A stretch of 64,000 nucleotides of DNA, taken from positions 1 through 64,000 of the forward strand of contig JBGAOK010000001.1 in NCBI GenBank assembly GCA_044221805.1, written 5' to 3'. Source of the stretch: Meridianimarinicoccus sp044221805 (GTDB lineage Bacteria > Pseudomonadota > Alphaproteobacteria > Rhodobacterales > Rhodobacteraceae). Below, piece by piece: positions 33,494 through 42,022 of this stretch (position 1 is its first letter; the number at the start of each line of letters is the position of its first letter). The position numbers and the translations under genes are program-made. The notes below the pieces were generated by a model, which saw only the letters and a list, made by a program, of their open reading frames with translations, was not told the origin of the DNA and made no database searches.

Positions 33494-34375
33494 TCATTCC
33501 GAACCGGCCGCCGCGGCCCGCAGCGTGTCGAGCCGCCGGGTCAGCCCGGCATGCAGGGCCTCGAGCACGGCCGAGACCAGCGGCCCCTCCTGTCGACGGC
33601 TCACGAGATAATAGGCCCTGAGGATGCGCATTGCGGGCACCAGTCGCACCAGCCCTGGCGCCAGCGGGAAGGCGAAGTCGTGCAGCAGCCCGGCGGCCCG
33701 GCCGGAGCGGATCCACTGCCACTGCACCATGACCGAACTGGACTTCAGCATCGGCTCGACGCTGCGGTACTCGGTCGGGATGTCGAGGCCGGGATCAAGC
33801 AGCAGCTCGGGTACGTAGCCGGTCAGCGGAAGGCCCTCGAGCCCGTCCGCGGCGGTGCGCCCGGCGAGCAGGCTTTCATGGGCAGCGAAGATCAGCGCGT
33901 AGTCGCCAAGTCGGCGCACCGCGGCCCGCTTGCCGGCGGGCGGTGCGACGGTGACGGCGATGTCGACCTCGCGGCGCTGGAGGTCGAAGGGCCGGCTTTG
34001 CGGGATGACTTCCAGACTGAGATCGGGATGGGCGGTGGACAGGTCCGCGCAGACCTCGGGCAGAAGGAAATTGGCGCAGCCGTCAGGCGCGCCGATGCGG
34101 ACCGCGCCGCGCAGCCGGGCCGAAGCCTGACCGCTGTCGGCAAGCTCGAGGGTGACGGATTCCATGCGCTCGGCGCTGCGGATCAGCGCCTCGCCGGCAT
34201 CGGTGGCGACGAAGCCCCGCGAGGACCGGGCGAACAGCACCGCCCCGAGCGCGGTTTCCAGCCGGGCGACGCGACGGCTGATCGTCGCCGGATCGAGCGC
34301 AAGCGCCTGGGCCGCATGGGTGACGCCGCCGTGGCGGGCGACCGCGAGAAAGATCCGGAGGTCGTCCCAGTTCAT
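33494..34375 (-). CDS. LysR-family transcriptional regulator
   Basis: A 293-residue LysR protein. The helix-turn-helix is MNWDDLRIFLAVARHGGVTH... to ISRRVARLE (residues 1-40), followed by a linker helix and the substrate-binding domain (GAVRIGAPDGCANFLLPEV onward). The start at 34375 was chosen because the family begins at this point; the frame extends upstream to 34432 without family similarity. It is divergent from the mmsA operon with a 101-bp gap, which suggests it controls valine/isobutyrate degradation genes. I found no unambiguous T-N11-A site. Replaces the AraC-type MmsR seen in pseudomonads. Confidence 0.9.
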   Translation of the reverse strand: MNWDDLRIFLAVARHGGVTHAAQALALDPATISRRVARLETALGAVLFARSSRGFVATDAGEALIRSAERMESVTLELADSGQASARLRGAVRIGAPDGCANFLLPEVCADLSTAHPDLSLEVIPQSRPFDLQRREVDIAVTVAPPAGKRAAVRRLGDYALIFAAHESLLAGRTAADGLEGLPLTGYVPELLLDPGLDIPTEYRSVEPMLKSSSVMVQWQWIRSGRAAGLLHDFAFPLAPGLVRLVPAMRILRAYYLVSRRQEGPLVSAVLEALHAGLTRRLDTLRAAAAGSE

Positions 34376-34476
34376 GGTCGGTGCCTTAATTTCTGCAAGG
34401 ATACTTCTCTGACTTTGCTCTGGCGCCTCCAAAACTGCAAACCTATCGTAGCGGCAATCCAGGGGAGGACGCGACG

Positions 34477-35976
34477 TTGAAAGCTATCGGTCATTTCATC
34501 AATGGCACCATGGTGGCGGGGGCTTCGGGCCGCGAGGCCGATGTGTTCAACCCCGCCACCGGCGAGGTCCAGGCCCGGGTCGCGCTGGCCAGCCGCAACG
34601 AGATCGAGGCCGCGGTCGAGGCGGCGGCGCGGGTGCAACCGGCCTGGGCGGCCACCAATCCGCAGCGCCGCGCCCGCGTGCTGATGGAGTTCATCCGGCT
34701 GATCAACCGCGACATGGGCAAGCTGGCCGAAGCGCTGTCGAGCGAGCACGGCAAGACCCTGCCCGACGCCAAGGGCGACATCCAGCGCGGTCTCGAGGTG
34801 ATCGAGTTCTGCCTCGGTGCGCCGCACCTGCTGAAGGGCGACTTCACCGACTCGGCCGGGCCGGGCATCGACCTCTATTCCATGCGCCAGCCCCTGGGCG
34901 TGGTGGCCGGCATCACGCCTTTCAACTTCCCGGCGATGATTCCGCTGTGGAAGCTCGGGCCGGCGTTGGCCGCGGGCAACGCCTTCGTGCTGAAGCCGTC
35001 CGAGCGGGCGCCTTCGGTTCCGCTGATGCTGGCGGCGCTGCTGACCGAGGCGGGGCTGCCGGGCGGCGTTCTGCAGGTGGTGAACGGCGACAAGGACGCG
35101 GTCGATGCGATCCTGGACAATCCGGCGATCCAGGCCGTTGGCTTCGTCGGCTCGACGCCGATCGCCCAGTACATCTATTCCCGGGCGACCGCGAACGGGA
35201 AGCGGGCCCAGTGCTTCGGCGGCGCCAAGAACCACATGATCGTGATGCCCGACGCCGATCTCGACCAGGCCGCCGACGCGCTGGTCGGCGCGGGCTACGG
35301 CGCCGCGGGCGAACGCTGCATGGCGATCTCGGTCGCCGTCCCGGTGGGCGAGCAGACGGCGAATGCGCTGATCGAGAAGCTGGTGCCCCGCATCGAGAAG
35401 CTGAAGGTCGGGCCCTATACCTCGGGCGCCGACGTGGACTACGGGCCGGTGGTGACGGCCGCCGCGAAGCGATCGATCCTCGCAATGGTGGAGTCGGGGG
35501 TCGCCGCGGGCGCCGAGCTTGTGGTCGATGGCCGCGACTTCAGCCTTCAGGGCTATGAGAACGGCTTCTTCGTCGGCCCGCATCTGTTCGACCGGGTCAC
35601 GCCCGAAATGGAGATCTATCGCAAGGAGATCTTCGGCCCGGTCCTGTCCACCGTCCGCGCCGGCAGCTATGAAGAGGCGCTGCGGCTTGCGATGAACCAC
35701 GAATACGGCAACGGCACCGCGATCTTCACACGGGACGGCGACACTGCCCGGGACTTCGCCAACCGGGTGAATGTCGGCATGGTCGGGATCAACGTGCCGA
35801 TCCCGGTGCCGCTGGCCTATCACACCTTCGGCGGCTGGAAGAAGTCGGGCTTCGGCGACCTGAACCAGCACGGCCCCGACGCCTTCCGCTTCTACACCCG
35901 GACCAAGACCGTCACGGCCCGCTGGCCGTCGGGCATCCGGGACGGCGGCGAGTTCGTCATCCCGGTGATGGAATGA
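34477..35976 (+). CDS. mmsA: Methylmalonate-semialdehyde dehydrogenase (CoA-acylating)
   Basis: A 499-residue aldehyde-dehydrogenase-fold enzyme that converts methylmalonate semialdehyde plus CoA and NAD to propionyl-CoA, the last step of valine degradation. Typical MmsA motifs: GVVAGITPFNFPAMIPLW (about residue 140), FVGSTPIAQYIY (about 225), the catalytic cysteine in GAAGERCMAIS (about 285) and FTRDGDTARDF (about 410). It starts with TTG, but the AGGGGAGGA ribosome site 7 bp upstream is very strong. First gene of a four-gene valine/isobutyrate operon; only 34 bp separate it from the next gene. Confidence 0.94.
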   Translation: MKAIGHFINGTMVAGASGREADVFNPATGEVQARVALASRNEIEAAVEAAARVQPAWAATNPQRRARVLMEFIRLINRDMGKLAEALSSEHGKTLPDAKGDIQRGLEVIEFCLGAPHLLKGDFTDSAGPGIDLYSMRQPLGVVAGITPFNFPAMIPLWKLGPALAAGNAFVLKPSERAPSVPLMLAALLTEAGLPGGVLQVVNGDKDAVDAILDNPAIQAVGFVGSTPIAQYIYSRATANGKRAQCFGGAKNHMIVMPDADLDQAADALVGAGYGAAGERCMAISVAVPVGEQTANALIEKLVPRIEKLKVGPYTSGADVDYGPVVTAAAKRSILAMVESGVAAGAELVVDGRDFSLQGYENGFFVGPHLFDRVTPEMEIYRKEIFGPVLSTVRAGSYEEALRLAMNHEYGNGTAIFTRDGDTARDFANRVNVGMVGINVPIPVPLAYHTFGGWKKSGFGDLNQHGPDAFRFYTRTKTVTARWPSGIRDGGEFVIPVME

Positions 35977-36010
35977 TCCTCTGCCCACGGCCGTAAGGGA
36001 CAGACCTGCG

Positions 36011-37156
36011 ATGGATTACGCGCTCAGCGAGGAACAGGAGGCCATCTTCGGGATGGCCCGCGACTTTGGCGCCGGCGAGATCGCGCCCCATGCCCGCGAC
36101 TGGGAGAAAGCCGGCACGATCCCCCGCGGGATCTGGAGCGCGCTGGCCGGGCTTGGCTTCGGCGGGGTCTATGTCTCGGAGGCCGCCGGCGGCACCGGGC
36201 TGTCGCGGCTGGATGCGACGCTGGTGTTCGAGGCGCTGGCGATGGCCTGTCCGTCGGTTGCGGCCTTCCTGTCGATCCACAACATGTGCGCCGGCATGAT
36301 CGACCGCTATGGCTCGGACGCGCTCAAGGCGCGTTACCTGCCGGGCGCAGTGGCGATGGAGACGGTGTTGTCCTATTGCCTGACCGAGCCGGGCGCCGGA
36401 TCGGACGCGGCGGCCCTGCGTACCCGCGCGGTGGTGGACGGCGAAGGCTATGTCCTGGACGGCACCAAGGCCTTCATCTCGGGCGGCGGCTATTCCGACG
36501 CCTATGTGGTGATGGCCCGCACCGGCGGCGACGGCGCCGCGGGGATATCGGCCTTCGTTCTGGACCGCGACACGCCGGGCCTGAGCTTCGGCGGGCTGGA
36601 GGACAAGATGGGCTGGAAGGCGCAGCCGACGCGGCAGGTGCAGATGGACGCCTGCCGGGCGCCGGCGGCGAACCTTCTGGGCGAGACCGGCAAGGGTTTC
36701 CGCTATGCCATGGCCGGGCTTGACGGCGGGCGGCTGAACATCTCGGCCTGCTCGCTGGGCGGGGCGCAGGCCGCGCTGGACGCGACGCTGCGCTACATGA
36801 CCGAGCGCCGCGCCTTCGGCCGCAGCCTGGCCGAGTTCCAGGCGCTGCAGTTCCGCGTCGCCGATCTGGAGATCGAGTTGCAGGCCGCCCGCACCTTCCT
36901 GCGCGAGGCGGCGTGGAAGCTGGACCGGGGCACAGCCGATGCCACCAAGGCCTGCGCCATGGCGAAGCGGCTGGTCACCGAGACGGCCTCGCGGGTGGCG
37001 GACCAGTGCCTGCAGCTGCACGGCGGCTATGGCTATCTGGCCGACTACGGCATCGAGAAGATCGTCCGCGACCTGCGGGTGCACCAGATCCTTGAAGGCA
37101 CCAACGAGATCATGCGCCTGATCGTGGCGCGCAGCCTGTTCGCGGAAAGGGCCTGA
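36011..37156 (+). CDS. Acyl-CoA dehydrogenase, probable isobutyryl-CoA dehydrogenase
   Basis: A 381-residue FAD flavoprotein. Conserved parts: SYCLTEPGAGSDAAALRTRA (about 120-140), RRAFGRSLAEFQALQF (about 260) and the C-terminal LHGGYGYLADYGIEK with the catalytic glutamate in ILEGTNEIMR (about 365). It removes hydrogens from a short branched acyl-CoA, passing electrons to ETF. Its position between mmsA and a 3-hydroxyisobutyryl-CoA hydrolase-like gene makes isobutyryl-CoA the likely substrate (methacrylyl-CoA as product). Confidence 0.9.
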   Translation: MDYALSEEQEAIFGMARDFGAGEIAPHARDWEKAGTIPRGIWSALAGLGFGGVYVSEAAGGTGLSRLDATLVFEALAMACPSVAAFLSIHNMCAGMIDRYGSDALKARYLPGAVAMETVLSYCLTEPGAGSDAAALRTRAVVDGEGYVLDGTKAFISGGGYSDAYVVMARTGGDGAAGISAFVLDRDTPGLSFGGLEDKMGWKAQPTRQVQMDACRAPAANLLGETGKGFRYAMAGLDGGRLNISACSLGGAQAALDATLRYMTERRAFGRSLAEFQALQFRVADLEIELQAARTFLREAAWKLDRGTADATKACAMAKRLVTETASRVADQCLQLHGGYGYLADYGIEKIVRDLRVHQILEGTNEIMRLIVARSLFAERA

Positions 37157-37159
37157 GCC

Positions 37160-38221
37160 ATGGCCGGATCGGCGACCGACGCGATCGTGATCCGGCGGGA
37201 GGGCAGGGTCGGGCGGGTGACGCTGAACCGGCCCGCCGCGCTGAATGCCCTGACCCATGGCATGTGCCTTGCGCTGGAGCGCGCTCTGGACGACTGGCGG
37301 ACCGATACCGGGGTCGCGCTGGTGCTGGTCGACGCCGCGGGCGACAAGGCGTTCTGCGCCGGCGGCGACATTGCCGCCCTCTACCAGGCGGGAAGGGACG
37401 GCGATGTCGCCGCCCTGCGTCGCTTCTGGCGCGACGAATACCGGCTGAACGCCAGTCTGGCGGAATACCCCAAGCCGGTGGTCAGCCTGATGCAGGGGTT
37501 TGTCATGGGCGGCGGCGTCGGGGTCGGCGCCCAGGTGCGCCACCGCATCGTCTGCGAGACGACCCGGCTGGCGATGCCGGAATGCGGCATCGGTCTGGTC
37601 CCGGACGTGGGCGCGACGCGGATCCTCGTGGCGGCGCCGGGCCGGCTGGGCCGGTATGTGGCGGCGACGGGCGCGCGCCTGGGGCCGGCGGACGCGATCC
37701 GCGCCGGCTTTGCCGATGGCTTCGTGCCGAAGGACCGCTGGCCCGAGCTGGCCGCGGCGCTGGTCGCGACAGGCGATCCCGGCGCAATCGCGGCGATGGC
37801 GGGGGATCCGGGACCGGCCGGGCTGGCAGCGCAGCAGGACCTGATCGACGCCGCCTTCGCCGGCAGCGACGTGGCCGCGATCCTTGCCCGCCTCGACGCG
37901 GCAGAGGGCGATTTCGCCCGGGACACCGCCCAGGCGATGCGGCGGGCCAGCCCGCTGTCGCTGGCCTGCGCCCTGGCGCTTCTGGACCTTTACCGGGGCG
38001 GGGGCATCCGCGAGGCGCTGGAGCTTGAATTCCGCTTCACCTGGCGCAGTCTCGACGGGTCGGACTTTCTCGAGGGCGTCCGGGCGCAGATCATCGACCG
38101 CGACCGGATGCCCCGCTGGCGCCACGCGGGCACGGACCCGACACAAGGCGAGGTGGCGGCGATGCTGGCGCCGCTCGCCGCCGATACGCTTCAGTTCGGA
38201 ACGGAAGGAGAAACGCCATGA
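37160..38221 (+). CDS. Enoyl-CoA hydratase/isomerase family, probable 3-hydroxyisobutyryl-CoA hydrolase
   Basis: A 353-residue crotonase-fold protein, longer than hydratases (about 260) and matching the 3-hydroxyisobutyryl-CoA hydrolase subgroup. N-terminal NRPAALNALTHGMCLALERAL, oxyanion-hole motif FCAGGDIAALYQAG (about 70), GGGVGVGAQVRHRI (about 118) and PECGIGLVPDVGATR (about 143) are visible, and the C-terminal ECH_2 region includes LEFRFTWRS. It releases 3-hydroxyisobutyrate for MmsB. Starts 3 bp after the dehydrogenase gene and overlaps mmsB by 4 bp. Confidence 0.88.
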   Translation: MAGSATDAIVIRREGRVGRVTLNRPAALNALTHGMCLALERALDDWRTDTGVALVLVDAAGDKAFCAGGDIAALYQAGRDGDVAALRRFWRDEYRLNASLAEYPKPVVSLMQGFVMGGGVGVGAQVRHRIVCETTRLAMPECGIGLVPDVGATRILVAAPGRLGRYVAATGARLGPADAIRAGFADGFVPKDRWPELAAALVATGDPGAIAAMAGDPGPAGLAAQQDLIDAAFAGSDVAAILARLDAAEGDFARDTAQAMRRASPLSLACALALLDLYRGGGIREALELEFRFTWRSLDGSDFLEGVRAQIIDRDRMPRWRHAGTDPTQGEVAAMLAPLAADTLQFGTEGETP

Positions 38222-39141
38222 AGATCGGTTTCATCGGCCTCGGCAACATGGGGTATCCGATGGCGGCGAACCTGGTTCGTGCCGGACATGCGGTCACCGG
38301 CTTCGATCTCGCGGCCGAACCGCCGGCGGGCGCGGCCCGGGCAAACACCGCGGCAGCCGCGGCGGCGGGGCACGACATCGTCCTCACCATGCTGCCGAAC
38401 GGCGCGATCCTGCGCGACGTGGCGCGGGCGGTCGTGCCGGCGATGCCGCCGGGCGCGATCCTGGTCGACTGCTCGACCGTGGACGTCGAGAGTGCGCGGG
38501 CGGTGGCGGCGATGGCTGCCGAGGCCGGGCTGGGCGCGCTTGACGCGCCGGTCTCGGGCGGGATCGGCGGCGCCACCGCGGGAACGCTGACCTTCATGGT
38601 CGGCGGACCGGATGCGGCCTTCGCCGCCGTCCTGCCGCTGTTCCAGGTCATGGGCCAGAAGGCGGTCCATTGCGGCCCCGCCGGATCGGGCCAGGCGGCC
38701 AAGATCTGCAACAACATGATCCTGGGCGTCACCATGGCGGTAACCTGCGAGGCCTTCGCGCTGGCCGACAAGCTGGGGCTGGACCGGCAGAAGATGTTCG
38801 ACGTGGTCTCGACCTCGTCTGGCTACAGCTGGTCGCTGAACGCCTATTGCCCGGCGCCGGGCGTCGGCCCGCAAAGCCCGGCCGATAACGGCTATCGCCC
38901 GGGCTTCGCGGCCGAGCTGATGCTGAAGGACCTGCGCTTGTCCCAGGCTGCGGCCGAGATGGCCGACGCGGACACCCCGATGGGGGCGCTGGCGACCGAG
39001 ATCTATGCCAGCTTCGTCGAGGCCGAGGACGGACGCGGTCGCGACTTCTCGGCCCTGTTGCCGCGCTTCGGGCAGCGCGGCCATGGCGGCGGCGCCGCGA
39101 CCGGCGGTCAGGACCAGGTCACGTCGCCGACAAAGATGTAG
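38218..39141 (+). CDS. mmsB: 3-Hydroxyisobutyrate dehydrogenase
   Basis: A 307-residue beta-hydroxyacid dehydrogenase converting 3-hydroxyisobutyrate to methylmalonate semialdehyde. NAD motif GFIGLGNMGYPMAANL (residues 4-19), substrate motif DAPVSGGIGGATAGTL (about 115) and the catalytic lysine region GQAAKICNNMIL (about 160-172) are clear. The family normally ends near DFSALLP; here about 20 extra residues (GQRGHGGGAATGG...) run on, and the last 34 bp overlap the 3' end of the convergent response-regulator gene. The tail may be the result of a lost stop codon. Last gene of the valine operon. Confidence 0.93.
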   Translation: MKIGFIGLGNMGYPMAANLVRAGHAVTGFDLAAEPPAGAARANTAAAAAAGHDIVLTMLPNGAILRDVARAVVPAMPPGAILVDCSTVDVESARAVAAMAAEAGLGALDAPVSGGIGGATAGTLTFMVGGPDAAFAAVLPLFQVMGQKAVHCGPAGSGQAAKICNNMILGVTMAVTCEAFALADKLGLDRQKMFDVVSTSSGYSWSLNAYCPAPGVGPQSPADNGYRPGFAAELMLKDLRLSQAAAEMADADTPMGALATEIYASFVEAEDGRGRDFSALLPRFGQRGHGGGAATGGQDQVTSPTKM

Positions 39142-39809
39142 CCGGCGCCATAGATCGTCTTGATCAGGCGGGGATTCTTCGGATCCTCGCCGAGCTTGGT
39201 GCGCAGCCGCGAGATCCGCACGTCCATCGCCCGGTCGAAACTGGCGCCGGCGGTACCGCCGAGGGAATCCTGCATCTGAGTGCGGCTCACCAGCCGCCGC
39301 GGCGATTCCAGGAACAGCCGCAGCACCTCGCATTCGGCATGGGTCAGCGCCTGTTCCTGGCCGTCTGGCCCGAGCAGGCGGTAGGTGTCGAAATGGGCGC
39401 TCCAGCCGTTGAAGCGGGCGGTCTGTGGCCGCGACTGTTCGCTGTCGCGCCCGCGCCGGAGCCGGGCGCGCACCCTGGCCACGACCTCGATCGGCTCGAA
39501 CGGCTTGATGATGTAGTCGTCGGCCCCCAGTTCGAGCCCGGCGACCCGGTCCTGGACCTGCGCCCGGCTCGAGACGATGATGATGGCGGCGCCGGATTCC
39601 AGCGCCAGCCGGTGCACCACTGCCAGACCGTCCCGGTCCGGCAGCCCCAGATCCACCAGGCAGACGCGGGGCGGGGTGCGCCGGACCGCCGCCTCGAACT
39701 CGGTGGCGCGGCCGAACGACATGGTGCGGAAGCCGGCCTCCTCGAGTGCCTGGGCGAGCATGCGCCGGATCTCCGGTTCGTCGTCGAGGATGGCGATCAA
39801 GTCGGTCAA
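39108..39809 (-). CDS. OmpR-type response regulator
   Basis: A 233-residue regulator. The receiver domain (1-115) has the acidic pair ILDDEPEI, the phosphoacceptor Asp53 in CLVDLGLP and the lysine in IIKPFEP. The C-terminal winged-helix DNA-binding domain (about 130-228) includes LTHAECEVLRLFLE and VDVRISRLRTKLG-like sequence. It overlaps the sensor-kinase gene by 4 bp, so the pair is co-translated. Its 3' end overlaps mmsB by 34 bp on the opposite strand. Targets unknown; the divergent acyl-CoA synthetase/transport cluster at 42 kb is the nearest candidate. Confidence 0.92.
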   Translation of the reverse strand: MTDLIAILDDEPEIRRMLAQALEEAGFRTMSFGRATEFEAAVRRTPPRVCLVDLGLPDRDGLAVVHRLALESGAAIIIVSSRAQVQDRVAGLELGADDYIIKPFEPIEVVARVRARLRRGRDSEQSRPQTARFNGWSAHFDTYRLLGPDGQEQALTHAECEVLRLFLESPRRLVSRTQMQDSLGGTAGASFDRAMDVRISRLRTKLGEDPKNPRLIKTIYGAGYIFVGDVTWS

Positions 39810-41788
39810 GAGGCGGTCTCCGCCGCGGCGGCGGTGCGCCGGGCCAAGAGGGCGGTGAGCTCGGCCGGGCCGAACGGCTTGGACAGGACCGGAAGCCCCA
39901 GCGCCTGGGCGCGCTGGCGCAGCGCGTCGCCGGGTGGAAGCGAGGTCATCAGGCCGATCTCGGACATGCCCCGGTCCTGCAGCGCCTGCGCCAGGTCAAG
40001 GCCGGTCCGGCCCCCTGCCAGACGGATGTCCGACAGGACCAGGTCGATCCCCGGCACCTCGGCGAGGGCCAGCGCCTCCCCGGCGTCTTCGGCCTCGATC
40101 ACGGTGTGGCCGAGATCGCGGAGCATCTCGCGCACCGCCTCGCGGATGCCGGGGTCATCCTCGACCAGCAGGACGAAGCGCGGTCGCGCCGGGCCTTCCG
40201 CCCATCGGAGCGGCAGCCGCACCGACACCGCCGCGCCGCCGCCATCCTGGTTCTCGAGCCGCAGGGTGCCGCCGAGGATGCGGGTCTGATCGTAGACGAT
40301 CGAGAGGCCGAGCCCGGATCCGGCCGCCCCCTTGGTGGTGAAGAACGGGTCGAGCGCGCGTTCCAGCGCCTCGGCGGTGAAGCCCGGGCCGTTGTCCTCG
40401 ACCCTTATTTCCAGCCAGGTGTCCCGGATCGGGCGCACGACCAAGCGGATCCGGCCGTCGGGACGGTTGGTCGGGTCGGGCCGGTTCTGGCGCTGCAGGC
40501 TGATGGCGTCGCGGGCGTTCAGGATCAGGTTCAGGAGCGAATCCTGCAACGATCCCGCATCGGCGATGATGGGCGCCGCAAGGCCTTCCTGCTCGATCGC
40601 CAGGCTGATGCCCTCGGGCAGCGAGGCGAGGGCGAGCCCCTTCAGGCCGGCGAGGAAATCGCGCATCAAGAGCGGCGCGGGCGACAGCGGACGCATCCCC
40701 GAGATCCCCGCGATGCCGCCCAAAAGCACGCCGCCGCGCCGGGCCGCCGACAGCGTGGCAGCCACCGCCTCGTGCGCCTCTGCGGGCAGGCCGTCCATCC
40801 GCTGGAGCCGCGACTGGAGGCCGAGGATGATGGTCAGCAGGTTGCCGAAATCATGCGCCAGCCCCGAGGTGAGCTGGGCGGCCAGTTCGCGCTTGTGGGT
40901 CTGCGCCAGGGCGGCCCGGGCCTGGGCTTCCGGGGTCACGTCGGTCGACAGGATGTAGACGCCGTTCACCGTGCCGTCGGGGCCGGCATCCGGGGTGAAG
41001 GCGGCGCGGATGCGGCGGCCGGAGGGGTCGTCGGTGAATTCGAACACGCTGGCCGTGCCGTTCAGGGCATCGCGCAGATGCGGCTCGATCTTGGCGAAGG
41101 CCGAAGGGCCCATGGCCTCGATCCCGGTCAGCCCGAGGATGTCGCTGCGCGCGCCGGGAATGACCGAGGGCAGCCGGCGGTTGGAGTAGGTATAGCGTAA
41201 CCGGCGGTCCACATGGGCGATGTGGGCCGGCATCATTTCGGTGGTGGTGCGGATCCGCGCCTCGGCCTCGGCAAGGCCGAGTTGCGCCTGGACCAACGCG
41301 GCGTTGGTGGAGGCCAGCGCCCGGTTGGCATGGGCGATCTCCTCGGACCGGGTGAGCAGCTGGTCCGACAGTTCCTCGGAGCGGGTGCGCAACAGCGCTT
41401 CCTGGCGCTTGATCCCGGTGATGTCGGTATAGACGGTGATCCAGCCGCCCTCGGACAGCGGCGTTCCCTCGACCGAGATCCAGCGGCCGTCCGGGCGCTG
41501 GCGTTCCATGTAGTGCGGCTCGAAGGCGAGGGCGGCCTCGACCCGGCGGCGGACGGCGGCCTCGGGGTCGGCAACGGGGCCGTATTCGCCGCGCAGGACC
41601 ATGTGGCGGATGGTGTCCGCGAACGAGGCACCGGGAACCACGAAGGCGATCGGGAGCGCGAACATCTCGCGGAATTGCCGGTTCGAGACGACCAGCCGCA
41701 GATCCCGGTCGTAGATCGACAGCGCCTGCTGGATCAGGTTGAGACCGGCCTGGGTCAGGCGCGCGGTGGTTTCGTCCAGCGTCGGCAT
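39806..41788 (-). CDS. Hybrid sensor histidine kinase (PAS-PAS-HisKA-HATPase-REC)
   Basis: A 660-residue soluble hybrid kinase with no membrane segment or signal peptide. Two PAS-type domains (about 10-125 and 180-290) are joined by a coiled coil. The phosphorylated histidine is His312 in SGLAHDFGNLLT. The ATPase domain has the N box LLNLILNARDAI, the G1 box VEDNGPGF and G2 box GSGLGLSIVYDQT. A C-terminal receiver (about 540-655) has VLLVEDDPGI, the aspartate in LVLSDIRLAGG and a SKPFGP lysine. It senses a cytoplasmic signal and acts through the response regulator encoded downstream, with the fused receiver as relay or sink. Confidence 0.92.
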   Translation of the reverse strand: MPTLDETTARLTQAGLNLIQQALSIYDRDLRLVVSNRQFREMFALPIAFVVPGASFADTIRHMVLRGEYGPVADPEAAVRRRVEAALAFEPHYMERQRPDGRWISVEGTPLSEGGWITVYTDITGIKRQEALLRTRSEELSDQLLTRSEEIAHANRALASTNAALVQAQLGLAEAEARIRTTTEMMPAHIAHVDRRLRYTYSNRRLPSVIPGARSDILGLTGIEAMGPSAFAKIEPHLRDALNGTASVFEFTDDPSGRRIRAAFTPDAGPDGTVNGVYILSTDVTPEAQARAALAQTHKRELAAQLTSGLAHDFGNLLTIILGLQSRLQRMDGLPAEAHEAVAATLSAARRGGVLLGGIAGISGMRPLSPAPLLMRDFLAGLKGLALASLPEGISLAIEQEGLAAPIIADAGSLQDSLLNLILNARDAISLQRQNRPDPTNRPDGRIRLVVRPIRDTWLEIRVEDNGPGFTAEALERALDPFFTTKGAAGSGLGLSIVYDQTRILGGTLRLENQDGGGAAVSVRLPLRWAEGPARPRFVLLVEDDPGIREAVREMLRDLGHTVIEAEDAGEALALAEVPGIDLVLSDIRLAGGRTGLDLAQALQDRGMSEIGLMTSLPPGDALRQRAQALGLPVLSKPFGPAELTALLARRTAAAAETAS

Positions 41789-41988
41789 GGCCGCTCCTCA
41801 GGTTCCGGCGAGGTCTAGCACCAACCCGGGGCCGCGGCCAAGAGCCGGCGCCCGACGAGGCGACGGCACCCGACGGGACAGCATTTCAGCCTGCAACAAT
41901 TTCAAAGAATCGTGAAAAACCCCGGCAAGATTCCCCTCATAGAACCGTCGGCAACAAGTCGGGGACGGCGCTGCGGCGGCGGAATCGG

Positions 41989-42006
41989 AAAGGCGCAAAC
42001 GCCTTT
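41989..42006 (+). promoter_or_regulatory. Hairpin immediately before a ribosome-binding site
   Basis: AAAGGCG (41989-41995) pairs perfectly with CGCCTTT (42000-42006) around a CAAA loop, ending 2 bp before the GGGAGGA ribosome site (from 42009) of the acyl-CoA synthetase gene. It could stabilise the mRNA 5' region or modulate translation. The divergent promoters of the synthetase and the kinase must also lie in 41789-42022, where AT-richer sequence is seen around 41890-41940. Confidence 0.45.
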
Positions 42007-42022
42007 CGAGGGAGGAACAGAC

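Noticed and set aside
34376..34476. LysR-type T-N11-A operator in the divergent gap
   Set aside because: Several weak candidates (for example TTTGC and GCAAA 18 bp apart) but none with convincing dyad symmetry.
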